Shown here: in pieces, positions 53,142 through 61,752 of the stretch
How the letters are laid out: each line of letters begins with the position of its first letter
Position numbering within the stretch: the first letter of the stretch is position 1
Assembly: GCA_903900705.1 (NCBI GenBank)
Contig: CAIUOG010000064.1
Location: 22,305-86,304, forward strand
From: an uncultured Acidobacteriia bacterium
Lineage (GTDB): Bacteria; Acidobacteriota; Terriglobia; Bryobacterales; Bryobacteraceae
Reading direction: 5' to 3'
DNA length: 64,000 bases
The notes under the pieces: generated by a model
The model's database searches: none
What the model was told of the DNA's origin: nothing
The model's input: the letters and a program-made list of their open reading frames with translations, nothing else
Translations under genes and position numbers: made by a program

Positions 53142-53183
53142 GGGAAAATAAAAGTTCGTTACCCTCTAAGGTACCTCTACCCA

Positions 53184-53966
53184 TTGAAACTACTCTTCAT
53201 CGGCGACATCTTCGGTCATGCGGGACGGCATATTGTGGCGGATCATCTGGCGGACATCCGCAAATCTCAGGGGATCGATGTGGTGATCGCCAACGGAGAG
53301 AACTCTGCGGCGGGCTTCGGCATTACGCCGAATATTGCCGAGGAGCTCTACCGTTACGGCATTGATGTGATGACGTCCGGCAACCACATCTGGGACAAGC
53401 GGGATATCTACGACTACCTGAGCCGGCAGCCGCGCCTGCTTCGTCCCGCAAACTACCCGGACACGTCTCCAGGCGCGGGATTGTATATCCACACCACGCC
53501 CTCCGGCGCGCGTTGCGCCGTGATGAATATCCAGGGGCGCGTTTATATGGCGCAGACCGATTGCCCCTTCCGGAAGATGGATGAGCTGCTGAAATCCATC
53601 CCGGACGACGTGAAGGTGCGGTTCGTGGATTTCCACGCGGAAGTGACCAGCGAGAAGATGGCGATGGGATGGTATCTGGACGGGCGGGTTTCGGCGATGG
53701 TGGGAACGCACACGCATATCCCGACCGCGGATACGCGCATTCTTCCCGGCGGCACTGCCTACCAGACGGATTGCGGGATGACGGGGCCCTATGATTCCAT
53801 CATCGGGGTGGAAAAAGATCCGGTGGTGCAGAAGTTTCTGACGGCGATGCCGGTCAAGATGGAAGCGGCCAAGGGGTGCGTGGAACTGCACTCGGTGATT
53901 GTGGAAGTGGACGACAACACCGGGAAGGCGCTTCACGTCCGCCGCCACACCGTCAAGGGCGACTAA
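53184..53966 (+). CDS. YmdB-family metallophosphoesterase (TIGR00282-like)
   Basis: The 260-residue protein has LLFIGDIFGHAGRHIV, VVIANGENSAAGFGI, VMTSGNHIWDKRDI, VDFHAEVTSEKMAMGW and GTHTHIPTADTRILP. This is the complete di-metal site of the YmdB family, which hydrolyses 2',3'-cyclic mononucleotides or cyclic AMP. The start is TTG 53184; the open frame far upstream is antisense to hyuA and not coding. Genes of this family often lie beside rny (RNase Y), but that gene is not here. Confidence 0.88.
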   Translation: MKLLFIGDIFGHAGRHIVADHLADIRKSQGIDVVIANGENSAAGFGITPNIAEELYRYGIDVMTSGNHIWDKRDIYDYLSRQPRLLRPANYPDTSPGAGLYIHTTPSGARCAVMNIQGRVYMAQTDCPFRKMDELLKSIPDDVKVRFVDFHAEVTSEKMAMGWYLDGRVSAMVGTHTHIPTADTRILPGGTAYQTDCGMTGPYDSIIGVEKDPVVQKFLTAMPVKMEAAKGCVELHSVIVEVDDNTGKALHVRRHTVKGD

Positions 53967-53976
53967 AGTCGCGCCT

Positions 53977-56900
53977 TTACGGTTTTTTCACGTAGATCAG
54001 GACCGGCCGTCCCAGCGCGCCACCACCGCTCGGATGGCTATTCTGCAGGATGACGACCTGCGTGGGATTCGTCGGCAGCGTGATCACGTCGGCCGGAATT
54101 TTCACGTTCACCTGCCAGACCCCGACGAGGCCGGGGGCCAGGCCGGCATACTGCACGTCCGGTCCGGTGATGATCGGCTCCAGCACCGAAGGGGAGATGA
54201 TCACAGTCGGCGGACGCGAGGAGGGCAATGCCTGGTTTGACACGTCTCCATCCGGCGGGGCGCCGTTGACCACGCCCTGACCGGTTCCGTACAGCGTGAT
54301 GATGTGGCCGGCGGTGGCGGGGTTGGTCTGGGTATTGAGTGTTCCGTCTTCGTTGACCGCGATTGCAGCGCCGCTGCCATTGGCGGCCTGCGTAAAGATG
54401 CCCGGCGCCGCGTCGAGCAATGCCACGGTGGTGTCCCCCAGCAGGCGGCCCGTCGCGGTTTCAATCACCTGAAGGTTCGCCGTACCGCTCTGGGCGGTGC
54501 TCATGGGGACCTGGAAATTGATCTGGTCTGTTCCCGCAAAGAAAAGAGGTACCGGCGAGCCGTTGAGCAGGACCTGAAGCCCGTTCAGCGTACGGGGCAG
54601 CGGGAATTTGTAGGCGGGAGCGGACTGGGAAACGGTTCCGAACTGGTGGAAGTTGCCGGTGGAAAACAGCGAAGCGATCATCCCCGGCGCGACTTGGTTG
54701 CCGTAAAGAAAATTCGCGGAGTTGAGGGTCGAGAGTCCCGGGTAGTGGATGACGACGCGGTTGGCGGAATCGGCGATAAAGATATTACCCCAGGCGTCTT
54801 CCGCGAGTGCCCTCGGTCCAAACGCCTGGAGAGTCGCGTTGGAGGAGAAGTTGGGACTCGCGGCCAGCACGTTGAACTGGGGGAAACGAATGGCGGTACT
54901 GTTGCCCGCGTCTCCGACCCAGATATCGCCCGTCACCTGATTCACATGCATTCCGCGCGGGCTGCTCAGCCCTGTGGTGAGAAGGATCGCCGCGTGCGCG
55001 CCATTGCTTGCCGATGGCGAATGGTCAAAGATGGCGACACGGGAATTACCAGTATCGGCCACATAAAGGCGGTCATCCGAATCCGTGGCAATATGGTGCG
55101 GCCCACTGAGCTGGTTATCTGAAGTTCCCGTGCCGAACGAAGTGAAGTTCGGCTGGCCAAATACGATGGTGGCCGATTCTCCGTTGGTAAACGTAGCGGA
55201 GGTGCCGGGAAAGAAGAGCACCCGGCTGTGGGCACTATCGGAAACCAGCAGGCCATGCTCGCTCGCCTGCGCAATCCCGTAGGGCGCGGCCATGGTGCGG
55301 GCGGTGGCGTCTGTGATCTTAGTGGTGAAATTCACCTGCCCGAGAACCAGATCGGCCGATTCCATGACGCCGGGCTTGTAGTTATCGAAGGGTTTCGGGA
55401 ACCGCAAAACGCGGCCGTTCCCGGTGTCGGCGACGTAGAGGTTCCCACTCGCATCCACATAAAGGCCGGTAGGCAGCGACAGGCTGGAAGCGGTGGGCCG
55501 ATTTGTATCGTTGAAAGGATAGTTGGTGCGGGAGTGCTGAAAGTCGGGCTGACCGATCACGATATCGGCCTTCGCGCCGGGCTGAAGATTGCGGAGGTCA
55601 GAGAAGCCGAGGATGCGGTTGTTGTAGGTATCGGCCACGTAGAGATGCGGCGGCGTGGAGTTCAGATCAATCGCGATCCCGGCATCACCACCCGAAGAGA
55701 AGTTAAATTCCCGCCCTTCGATGAGATTGAGAGTGTTGAGATCGAGAGCATCCTGGCCAAGGACTCTGGTGGCGGGGCCGAAGCCGCCGCTCGTTTTTGG
55801 TAGAACGACCACTCGCTGATTCACGGTGTCCGCGACGAAGAGTTCGGCGCCGGAAAAGGCGGCCGCCGAGGGATGAGCGAAGGTGTCGGGTCCGGCGGCG
55901 GGCTGGGCCTTGTTGGTGCCGCCGGAGTTGAAATCGTTCTGCCCGATCACCTGTACGGCGGCCTGATTCAGCGTGTTGGCCGTCCAGTTCTGATAAGGCG
56001 GATAGACAAGAATCCGATTGCTGGCCGCGTCCGCCACGGCGAGTTGATTGCCGATCATGACTAAGGCGCCGACACCCCCATTGAGCTGAAACTCACTCAC
56101 ACTCGGAGGTTGCGGTGAATCAAGATCCACGCCAAGCAGGCGGGAGGCGGGCTGACCGCTGACAAATGGGGGATTCCATACCAGAATCCGCCCCCGGGAA
56201 TTGGAGGGAGCTTCAGAAACGTAGAGCCTGCCGGCGGAATCAAGAACGATTCCGGACGGGGCGAAAAAGGCGGAAACGCTGGTAACGAGATTCGAGGTGG
56301 AAAAGCCGCCACTCACAAAATCCTGTTGCCCAAGAACGATGTCGGCGGCAGGCCCGGAGGGCGACTGGGGGCCGAGGCTGGCAACATTGTAACGAAGGAC
56401 CCGGTTATTTCCGGGATCTGCCACCCAGAGGTCGCCGGCGGAATCGAAATTCAGATAGCTGATCTGAACACCGGTGGTACTGGCGAAGCCGAGAGTCGAG
56501 GCCGAGATTCCGCCCTGATTGAAGCCGTTTGTGGAAAAAGACTGCTGACCGATCACGAAGTCCGGGATCTGATCGCCTGTCTGGGTGAGAGGCTTGGGAA
56601 AACGCAAAATCCGGTTATTGCCGGAGTCAACTACATAGAGGTTACCGGATCCATCCACGGCGAGGCCGGTTGGGGTGGTCAGACCGGCGGTCCGGGCTCT
56701 GCCGGGTCCCTGTTGAGAAGTTGTGGCGAAATCCGGCTGCCCGAGAACGATGTCTGCCTTCTGTCCGTTCGAGAACGTGGCCGCGTTGCGGAAGCCAAGA
56801 ACGCGGTTATTGGCGGAATCTGCGACGTAGAGGCCCGGTGGATTTGTCGTGAGATCCAGCGCAAGGCCGAAGGGATTGAACATCTCACGGCCTTCAACGA

Positions 56901-57036
56901 GATTGGGATTCGTGTTGGTAATGGTGAGGGAGTTCTGTCCGATCACGCGCGTTGGTACGGGATTCAGTGTGATCTGAGCAAATGCCGGGGCAAGCAGAAG
57001 GGAACAGGTAGAAATGAGGGCGAGAGGGGATCGCAT
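53977..57036 (-). CDS. NHL-repeat beta-propeller protein with Solibacter-type C-terminal domain
   Basis: The 1,019-residue exported protein has a signal peptide (residues 1-20). Many NHL-type units with the recurring core LYVADTxNxRVLxFP span roughly residues 20-770. The C-terminal domain (about 790-1015) carries the motifs LLNGSPVPLFFAGTDQINFQVP, TLYGTGQG and VQYAGLAPGLVGVWQVNVKIP. This is the TIGR03437-type domain characteristic of Solibacter and relatives. Surface location and binding of glycans or proteins are likely; an enzyme role is not indicated. It is convergent with the YmdB-like gene, 10 bp apart. Confidence 0.87.
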   Translation of the reverse strand: MRSPLALISTCSLLLAPAFAQITLNPVPTRVIGQNSLTITNTNPNLVEGREMFNPFGLALDLTTNPPGLYVADSANNRVLGFRNAATFSNGQKADIVLGQPDFATTSQQGPGRARTAGLTTPTGLAVDGSGNLYVVDSGNNRILRFPKPLTQTGDQIPDFVIGQQSFSTNGFNQGGISASTLGFASTTGVQISYLNFDSAGDLWVADPGNNRVLRYNVASLGPQSPSGPAADIVLGQQDFVSGGFSTSNLVTSVSAFFAPSGIVLDSAGRLYVSEAPSNSRGRILVWNPPFVSGQPASRLLGVDLDSPQPPSVSEFQLNGGVGALVMIGNQLAVADAASNRILVYPPYQNWTANTLNQAAVQVIGQNDFNSGGTNKAQPAAGPDTFAHPSAAAFSGAELFVADTVNQRVVVLPKTSGGFGPATRVLGQDALDLNTLNLIEGREFNFSSGGDAGIAIDLNSTPPHLYVADTYNNRILGFSDLRNLQPGAKADIVIGQPDFQHSRTNYPFNDTNRPTASSLSLPTGLYVDASGNLYVADTGNGRVLRFPKPFDNYKPGVMESADLVLGQVNFTTKITDATARTMAAPYGIAQASEHGLLVSDSAHSRVLFFPGTSATFTNGESATIVFGQPNFTSFGTGTSDNQLSGPHHIATDSDDRLYVADTGNSRVAIFDHSPSASNGAHAAILLTTGLSSPRGMHVNQVTGDIWVGDAGNSTAIRFPQFNVLAASPNFSSNATLQAFGPRALAEDAWGNIFIADSANRVVIHYPGLSTLNSANFLYGNQVAPGMIASLFSTGNFHQFGTVSQSAPAYKFPLPRTLNGLQVLLNGSPVPLFFAGTDQINFQVPMSTAQSGTANLQVIETATGRLLGDTTVALLDAAPGIFTQAANGSGAAIAVNEDGTLNTQTNPATAGHIITLYGTGQGVVNGAPPDGDVSNQALPSSRPPTVIISPSVLEPIITGPDVQYAGLAPGLVGVWQVNVKIPADVITLPTNPTQVVILQNSHPSGGGALGRPVLIYVKKP

Positions 57037-57147
57037 TAGTTATTGGTGGACGTGGATCGCCTAATGGCAACATAGCACGATGGCGGGAGGGTCCACTCTA
57101 TCTCCTTCGAGGGAAAGGGGCAGTCCGGGAGGGACGGGGTCGTTCAC

Positions 57148-57921
57148 GTGGGTCTCGTAACATGGAGTTTGCGCGTTTCCGCTGTCAGTTATCTCAACAC
57201 CTGGCCTCTGATGTGGGGGTTCGAACATGGCCCGCAGCAGGGGATGTTTGATTTCCGATACGATCTTCCGGCGCTGTGCGCGGCGGCGGTTGAGTCCGGG
57301 GCCGCCGATGTGGGGCTGGTTCCCTGCGCCCAACTGGATCCGCTGGGTATTGATTTCCTGCCGGAACTGGGCATCGCGTGCAGCGGAGCGGTTCGCAGTA
57401 TCTTCCTGATTTCAAAGGTGCCGTTCGGGGAAATCCGCACCCTGTCGGCCGATTCCAGTTCCCGCACGTCGGTCGCGCTGACCCGGGTGGTGCTGCGCGA
57501 ACGATACAGATGCCGCCCGTTGGTGACCCGGCACCGGCCGAATCTGGAGCAGATGCTGGAGGAGTGTGACGCGGCGCTGATCATCGGGGACCCGGCGCTT
57601 CATCTGGACCCCGCGACTCTGCCTTATCGCACGCTTGACATGGGGACGGCGTGGACAGAATGGACGGGGCTTCCGATGGTATTCGCGGTGTGGGCAGGCC
57701 GAAAGAAGTTCCTGACTCCGGAGGTCGCGGCGGCATTTCGAGGTTCGTGGGACTGGGGGAAGTCGCACCTGGACGAGATCGTGCGTCGGGCCGAGGTGGA
57801 ACGAGGCTTCCCGGAAGCGCTGGCCAGGGAGTACCTGACACGGCACATCGATTTTGAACTAACCGCCAAGCATCTGGAAGGATTGGAGTTATACCGCCAA
57901 TACGTACGGACTCTGGAATAA
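57148..57921 (+). CDS. mqnA: Chorismate dehydratase MqnA (futalosine menaquinone pathway)
   Basis: The 257-residue protein has VSAVSYLNTWPLMWGF at the start, ALCAAAVESGAADVGLVPCAQ, the DSSSRTSVALTRVVL substrate site and the late AREYLTRHIDFEL motif, as in MqnA. The enzyme turns chorismate into 3-enolpyruvyl-benzoate, the first step of the futalosine route to menaquinone. The start is GTG 57148; TTG 57169 is possible. No other mqn gene is in the window. It stands just upstream of tRNA-Asn. Confidence 0.85.
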   Translation: MGLVTWSLRVSAVSYLNTWPLMWGFEHGPQQGMFDFRYDLPALCAAAVESGAADVGLVPCAQLDPLGIDFLPELGIACSGAVRSIFLISKVPFGEIRTLSADSSSRTSVALTRVVLRERYRCRPLVTRHRPNLEQMLEECDAALIIGDPALHLDPATLPYRTLDMGTAWTEWTGLPMVFAVWAGRKKFLTPEVAAAFRGSWDWGKSHLDEIVRRAEVERGFPEALAREYLTRHIDFELTAKHLEGLELYRQYVRTLE

Positions 57922-57936
57922 AAATCGCTCAAAAGT

Positions 57937-57965
57937 TTGATCTGGGCGAGGGGTTGCGGTAATAT
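57937..57965 (+). promoter_or_regulatory. Promoter of the tRNA-Asn gene
   Basis: TTGATC (57937-57942) and TAATAT (57960-57965) are spaced by 17 bp. Transcription would begin near 57972, 17 bases before the mature tRNA. Confidence 0.6.
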
Positions 57966-57988
57966 TAAAGAGACCTTCCTGTACTTGC

Positions 57989-58063
<75 letters not shown>

Positions 58064-58121
58064 AATTTTTCATAGACATACACGCCTTTCAACCCCAGTA
58101 GAACCGCCCTTCTTTCACGAC

Positions 58122-58163
58122 TGTGGGGACTTTTGTGGGGATGCTCCTTCAATACTGTGGGGA
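58122..58163. repeat. Three direct TGTGGGGA repeats next to tRNA-Asn
   Basis: TGTGGGGA occurs at 58122-58129, 58134-58141 and 58156-58163, within 100 bp of the tRNA 3' end. Short direct repeats at this place could be arm-type integrase or excisionase sites of the adjoining element; this is inference. Confidence 0.4.
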
Positions 58164-58210
58164 TTCGTTAGCAACGCTGAGAGGAAGACCCTCTGATTTT
58201 CGCTCTTCCG

Positions 58211-59017
58211 CTAACGGAGCAACGACGCAACTGGCGTGGTAAGCGTTACAAGCTTGCCGCCGTCTCTCACGAAGACGTCGTCGAGATTGGGCACCAAGAA
58301 CACGGCGTTATTTCGAACAGAATCAATTGCCTTCAGATGAACTGGAAGGTGACCGAGGTGCAGCCAAAACACCAGACCGGGAAGCGCCATGCGATATTGC
58401 CAGGTACCTGCGATTCGCCCCCCGCAGTACGGGAACATGGCACAGATCAACGGCTTTGGATTCCCCGAAACATTGATTAGCAAAGCGGCCCTCTCGGGAA
58501 ACGCATCCTCCCCCAGCAGGTAGCGTCTAAAGCGGTCCTCGTACGGACCGAATCCGAGCTGCGTGTCGTGGTCAACCGACCACCACTGGCGCGCGGCGGC
58601 TTTCCAGAATATCCCCGCGGCAAAGTAGACAAGTTTGGACAATTGGAATTCCGGGACAGTCGATACATCGAGGAATCCGGAATCTCTGAGGCGAAAGATT
58701 AGTTGGGCTTGAGCAAGGGCGTCTCGCATCGGGAAAGAATCACCTCCTCTATAGGCATTGCGAAGTACCCAAGTTTCTCCCCCGATATTTAGGCGTTCTT
58801 CACAGGCCGGACACAGAAAATATTCCGCCACGCGGAAGTTGGTCTGAACTGCTTTGCTTTTAGTGATGACAACCGGATTCGGATTGGGGTCACCTTCCAT
58901 CGATAGGCGAACCCACCGCGGAATCGCTTTTGGAATCAGGTCACTATAGCAAAGCGGAGTGTCAGTCGTTTTGCATAGCCCACAGGTTCCCACAACCGAT
59001 GACGGCTTCGCTGGCAT
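58211..59017 (-). CDS. Cys-motif hypothetical protein of the mobile region
   Basis: The 268-residue protein has an N-terminal zinc-binding-like region: CGLCKTTDTPLCYSDLIPKAIPRW and a second pair, FLCPACEERLNIGGE. The DLIPK.I.RW element between the Cys pairs resembles truncated HNH-like proteins found in islands, but no nuclease His pair is clear. The C-terminal half has hydrophobic strands. It is the first gene next to tRNA-Asn and is transcribed towards it. Composition is AT-richer than the core. Function unknown. Confidence 0.65.
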   Translation of the reverse strand: MPAKPSSVVGTCGLCKTTDTPLCYSDLIPKAIPRWVRLSMEGDPNPNPVVITKSKAVQTNFRVAEYFLCPACEERLNIGGETWVLRNAYRGGDSFPMRDALAQAQLIFRLRDSGFLDVSTVPEFQLSKLVYFAAGIFWKAAARQWWSVDHDTQLGFGPYEDRFRRYLLGEDAFPERAALLINVSGNPKPLICAMFPYCGGRIAGTWQYRMALPGLVFWLHLGHLPVHLKAIDSVRNNAVFLVPNLDDVFVRDGGKLVTLTTPVASLLR

Positions 59018-59066
59018 CCCTCAATTATCTGCGTTCTGCCTGGCCAAACAGAATCATCCCGCAAAC

Positions 59067-59158
59067 AACCGCCCCTACCGCCCTGAGCAATCTTTGAATG
59101 CCGGTTGCGGCGCGTGGCAATGATTCAACAGCCTCTCACAACGGCGACCGCCCACTGC
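59067..59158. repeat. Intergenic module, copy 1
   Basis: It contains a 17-base block (AACCGCCCCTACCGCCC, 59067-59083) and, 63 bases later, ACCGCCCACTGC (59147-59158). Both blocks recur in the same order at 60363-60499, on the other side of the ImmA gene pair. Confidence 0.6.
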
Positions 59159-59207
59159 TTCGGCTTTGAGAACATCCCCCGCACTCTTGAAACCAAGATT
59201 CCCAACG

Positions 59208-59675
59208 CTACGGTTTCAGACGAATCTGCATCGCCGCGCGAGAGACCTTGAAAATGGGAGCCAATACGTCGACTTCGGAACCCCACTGGATAATGTACGA
59301 CGCGAGTAAGGTGCGCGGCATCAAAATTTCCGCTGCCAAGTGATTTGCTTCGACTTCTTCCCACGTGGATAGCCCGCTTCGATACATAGCGTCATCTGTT
59401 AATCCGTTGCCGATCTTATCCCGGTGTAGTAGAAAGTGCGCGATCTCATGAGCCACGGTAAATCGTCGTCTCACGTACGCATCCGAGGAACGAACGGAGA
59501 TGCTGTACCCTGACGTGGCGGAACTGTCTTTGAAGATTTTACCGGAAACACTTTCTGGAAGGTCGTCCTCCTCCCACACGTGCAATCCTAACGCTTCAGC
59601 GAGGGCAGTAACGTCCACTGGCGCAGTATGCTGGAAGCGATGTACAACTCCCTCATATCCGTGCGTCAAATTCAT
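59208..59675 (-). CDS. ImmA/IrrE-family metallopeptidase
   Basis: The 155-residue protein has the zinc site FTVAHEIAHFLLH (HExxH), followed by WEEVEANHLAAEILMP, with the third-ligand Glu region of the family. ImmA-type peptidases cleave phage or ICE repressors, or act in stress and toxin-antitoxin systems. Here the partner encoded upstream, overlapping by 4 bp, is a two-TM protein instead of an XRE repressor. This suggests membrane-linked control. Confidence 0.88.
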   Translation of the reverse strand: MNLTHGYEGVVHRFQHTAPVDVTALAEALGLHVWEEDDLPESVSGKIFKDSSATSGYSISVRSSDAYVRRRFTVAHEIAHFLLHRDKIGNGLTDDAMYRSGLSTWEEVEANHLAAEILMPRTLLASYIIQWGSEVDVLAPIFKVSRAAMQIRLKP

Positions 59676-60187
59676 TGCGTGTCCTTTTCTTTTAAGGGCT
59701 TGCCGACTTTCGCCGCATCTTCCCCAATTCCTATTGTAGGTGCATTCGGATCAAATTGAAAGGCCGACGAGAGAGCTACACCCTCTTCCATCTTCTTGGA
59801 TTCTTCAGCCATTAATCTTCTGGCCTCCGATTTCAATATGTCGCTAACTGCTTTACTTCTCATGTGCTTAAGCGTAGTTCTATGGGCCTGATCTTTCGCT
59901 TGCCTGGTCGCTTCGGCGCGAATAGCATAATAGCCCCAAATTGCCAAGCCAGCCACAACCAAGGCGAGCATTGCGACCGAAACCGTTAGCCCGGCCAAGA
60001 CCGTTGTTACGAGATCGCTATGTGTTGTCGTCGGCTGGGAGGGCAGAGATGCTGAAGCCGTATACACGTCTGTGACGCGAACAACCACCCATAGGAAAAC
60101 AGGGAAGGTCACGCAAAACGCCACCACGGACACTGCGACCCAGACATTGCGCCAGCTGAAGGGCGATTCTTTCTCTTCTGGTGCCAC
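59672..60187 (-). CDS. Two-TM hypothetical protein paired with the ImmA-like peptidase
   Basis: The 171-residue protein has TM helices near residues 13-36 and 65-90. A charged cytoplasmic C-terminal tail of about 80 residues follows (Lys/Glu/Ala helix, then NAPTIGIGEDA). Its stop overlaps the ImmA gene start by 4 bp, so the two are co-translated with this protein first. It could be the substrate or the membrane anchor of the peptidase. No family recognised. Confidence 0.65.
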   Translation of the reverse strand: MAPEEKESPFSWRNVWVAVSVVAFCVTFPVFLWVVVRVTDVYTASASLPSQPTTTHSDLVTTVLAGLTVSVAMLALVVAGLAIWGYYAIRAEATRQAKDQAHRTTLKHMRSKAVSDILKSEARRLMAEESKKMEEGVALSSAFQFDPNAPTIGIGEDAAKVGKPLKEKDTQ

Positions 60188-60362
60188 CCATGAAAACTAT
60201 CACAAAGCCACCCAGCTTGTCACGTTCGCGCGTCCGGCCGTCCGGCCTGGTCAATGACGGACTTAACTCTCTGCCCGCGGGCGAGTTCAAGGTGTTCGCG
60301 TGCCCCCAGCCGATCTGGCGAAAGTGCGGACACTGGGGACAAATCAGAACGATCCTGCAAAT

Positions 60363-60499
60363 AACCGCCCCTACCGCCCCTACCGCCACCCGCGCGCCGC
60401 AACTCTTGCTTGGTCAGGGATATGCGGAGGCGAAGCCCTAACGGCGGTTGCCCGCTCGGAGAAGGTTCAACCGCCGCTCCCGACGCAACCGCCCACTGC
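60363..60499. repeat. Intergenic module, copy 2
   Basis: It repeats the 17-base block at 60363-60379 (followed by a second CTACCGCC) and ACCGCCCACTGC at 60488-60499, in the order seen at 59067-59158. It is longer by 45 bases between the blocks. Confidence 0.6.
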
Positions 60500-60577
60500 C
60501 TCCGCTTCGAACTCACCGCGCTGTTCAGGCCGAAATTAGCACCGCTTAGCAATGGATAACTCGCTTTAATACATGGC

Positions 60578-60606
60578 TTTACAAAGCCGCCCACGACCCC
60601 TATAAT
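60578..60606 (+). promoter_or_regulatory. Strong sigma-70 promoter of the rightward phage-like operon
   Basis: TTTACA (60578-60583), a 17-bp spacer and TATAAT (60601-60606) differ from consensus at one base. It should drive the hypothetical, HNH, terminase, ParB-like and methyltransferase genes. Confidence 0.8.
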
Positions 60607-60713
60607 CGTGCTGTGAATCCGCCCTTTTGTTCGGGTTCTCACGAGGGCCGGGACTCTCGATAATCCACCTCTCGCATCTGTACTTCTGTTCTACACGTGC
60701 GCCCGGAACGACA

Positions 60714-61052
60714 ATGAATCCTTCAATACCCGTCTACCGTCCTGACGGCATTCTCTATGCCTGCGTCAGCGAAGCGCGGCTTCAGGATCTTGAATCCCTA
60801 GGTTTGATTGCGCGAACGGTCCGGCGCAGGAAGGGGCAGATCAGTCGCGCAATTCTCTTCGGGCTACCAGACGATCCGACGTTGCCACAGCCCGGCACCT
60901 ACCAGGGCACTCGCTACAGTTACGCGGAGAAATTCGAAAGCGGTCTCCAGTGCTGGCGGCACAGGAAGCTGCTTGTGAAGGCTGACGATGGGACGGCGTT
61001 CGATGCCCGGAGCGTGTTTCTGCAAGTAGTACAGGATTGCACCAAACAGTGA
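60714..61052 (+). CDS. Small phage-type hypothetical protein
   Basis: The 112-residue protein opens MNPSIPVYRPDGILYACVSEARLQDLESLGL. A basic segment (RTVRRRKGQISRAILFG) and a TRYSYAEKFESGLQCWRHRKL motif follow. ATG 60714 is used because the ORF upstream is not protein-like; GGAA lies before it. It is the first gene after the strong promoter. The basic, compact composition fits a nucleic-acid-binding regulator, but no family was recognised. Confidence 0.65.
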   Translation: MNPSIPVYRPDGILYACVSEARLQDLESLGLIARTVRRRKGQISRAILFGLPDDPTLPQPGTYQGTRYSYAEKFESGLQCWRHRKLLVKADDGTAFDARSVFLQVVQDCTKQ

Positions 61053-61214
61053 GAAGTCAGCGGCGGCAGGTCGGTGCTCGCTTCGTCGCTCGCGCGCGGG
61101 GCGCGTTCGGTTTCGACTGTGCGAATGGTACGCGGAATGGTGCCACCCTCGGGCGCACGCCGCGACGTGGGCCGAACGTGGCGCAACACGGGCCAACCCT
61201 GACAGAGAACGTAG

Positions 61215-61751
61215 ATGCCAAGTGCGCCCAAACAGTCGTGCAAGTCAACGGGGTGCCCGACGCCCTGTGATGGGGAGCCGTACTGCCCGGACCACAGACG
61301 GCAGACACGGCGCCAACGGGATGAAGAGCGCGGAACGCCGACAGCGCGTGGCTATGACGCCGATCACCGAAAGCTCCGGGTCCTTTGCTTCCAACGTGAC
61401 CAATGGCGATGTGTGGATTGCGGTTGGGAGCCGGATGTCGTGGCCGACTGCCGACGCTTCGAGTTGGGCGACCCGCCGGTCGAGAAGGTTTTGGATGAAC
61501 TGCGGCAGCAGCAGAAGCGTGGCGAGAGACACCTGCACGCCGACCATGAGCTTCCGATTGCGGTTCGGCCAGACCTGAGGCTGGAATTGGACAACCTGAG
61601 AACCCGGTGCGACCGATGCCACAACCGGAAGACGCGGCTCGAAACAGCAGCGGGCAGGGGGAGGGGCGGGTCAAATCCCTACAGATCCCGGCCCGATACC
61701 ATCGCGGCCCTTTCTGTGAAAATCCGCGAATTAGAAATTTTCGTTTTTTGA
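61215..61751 (+). CDS. HNH endonuclease (phage type)
   Basis: The 178-residue protein has zinc-binding CKSTGCPTPCDGEPYCPDH and the HNH core: CVDCGW, HLHADHELPI (catalytic His) and NLRTRCDRCHNRKT, which completes the CxxC zinc pair and the second His. It lies directly before the small terminase gene. This is the standard place of the HNH nuclease that aids DNA packaging in tailed phages with cos ends. Confidence 0.9.
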   Translation: MPSAPKQSCKSTGCPTPCDGEPYCPDHRRQTRRQRDEERGTPTARGYDADHRKLRVLCFQRDQWRCVDCGWEPDVVADCRRFELGDPPVEKVLDELRQQQKRGERHLHADHELPIAVRPDLRLELDNLRTRCDRCHNRKTRLETAAGRGRGGSNPYRSRPDTIAALSVKIRELEIFVF

Positions 61752-61752
61752 G

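Larger units (their letters stand above)
60188..60713. other. 526-bp intergenic region between divergent mobile-element operons
   Basis: No convincing gene was found on either strand; the short frames here lack a ribosome-binding site and have simple CCG/ACC-rich composition. The region holds copy 2 of the repeated intergenic module (60363-60499) and a near-consensus rightward promoter (60578-60606). A leader of about 100 bases precedes the first rightward gene. It is the natural place for the lysogeny/lysis-type switch of the element. Confidence 0.6.

Noticed and set aside
51456..53183. Long upstream extension of the YmdB-like gene frame
   Set aside because: It is antisense to hyuA and not protein-like; the family's N-terminus begins at TTG 53184.
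58082..58145. Minus-strand reading IPTKVPTVVKEGRFYWG before a stop, resembling an integrase C-terminus
   Set aside because: A TGA lies two codons upstream in the same frame and no integrase motif (R..HxxR..Y) is found further up. The look is produced by the TGTGGGGA repeats.
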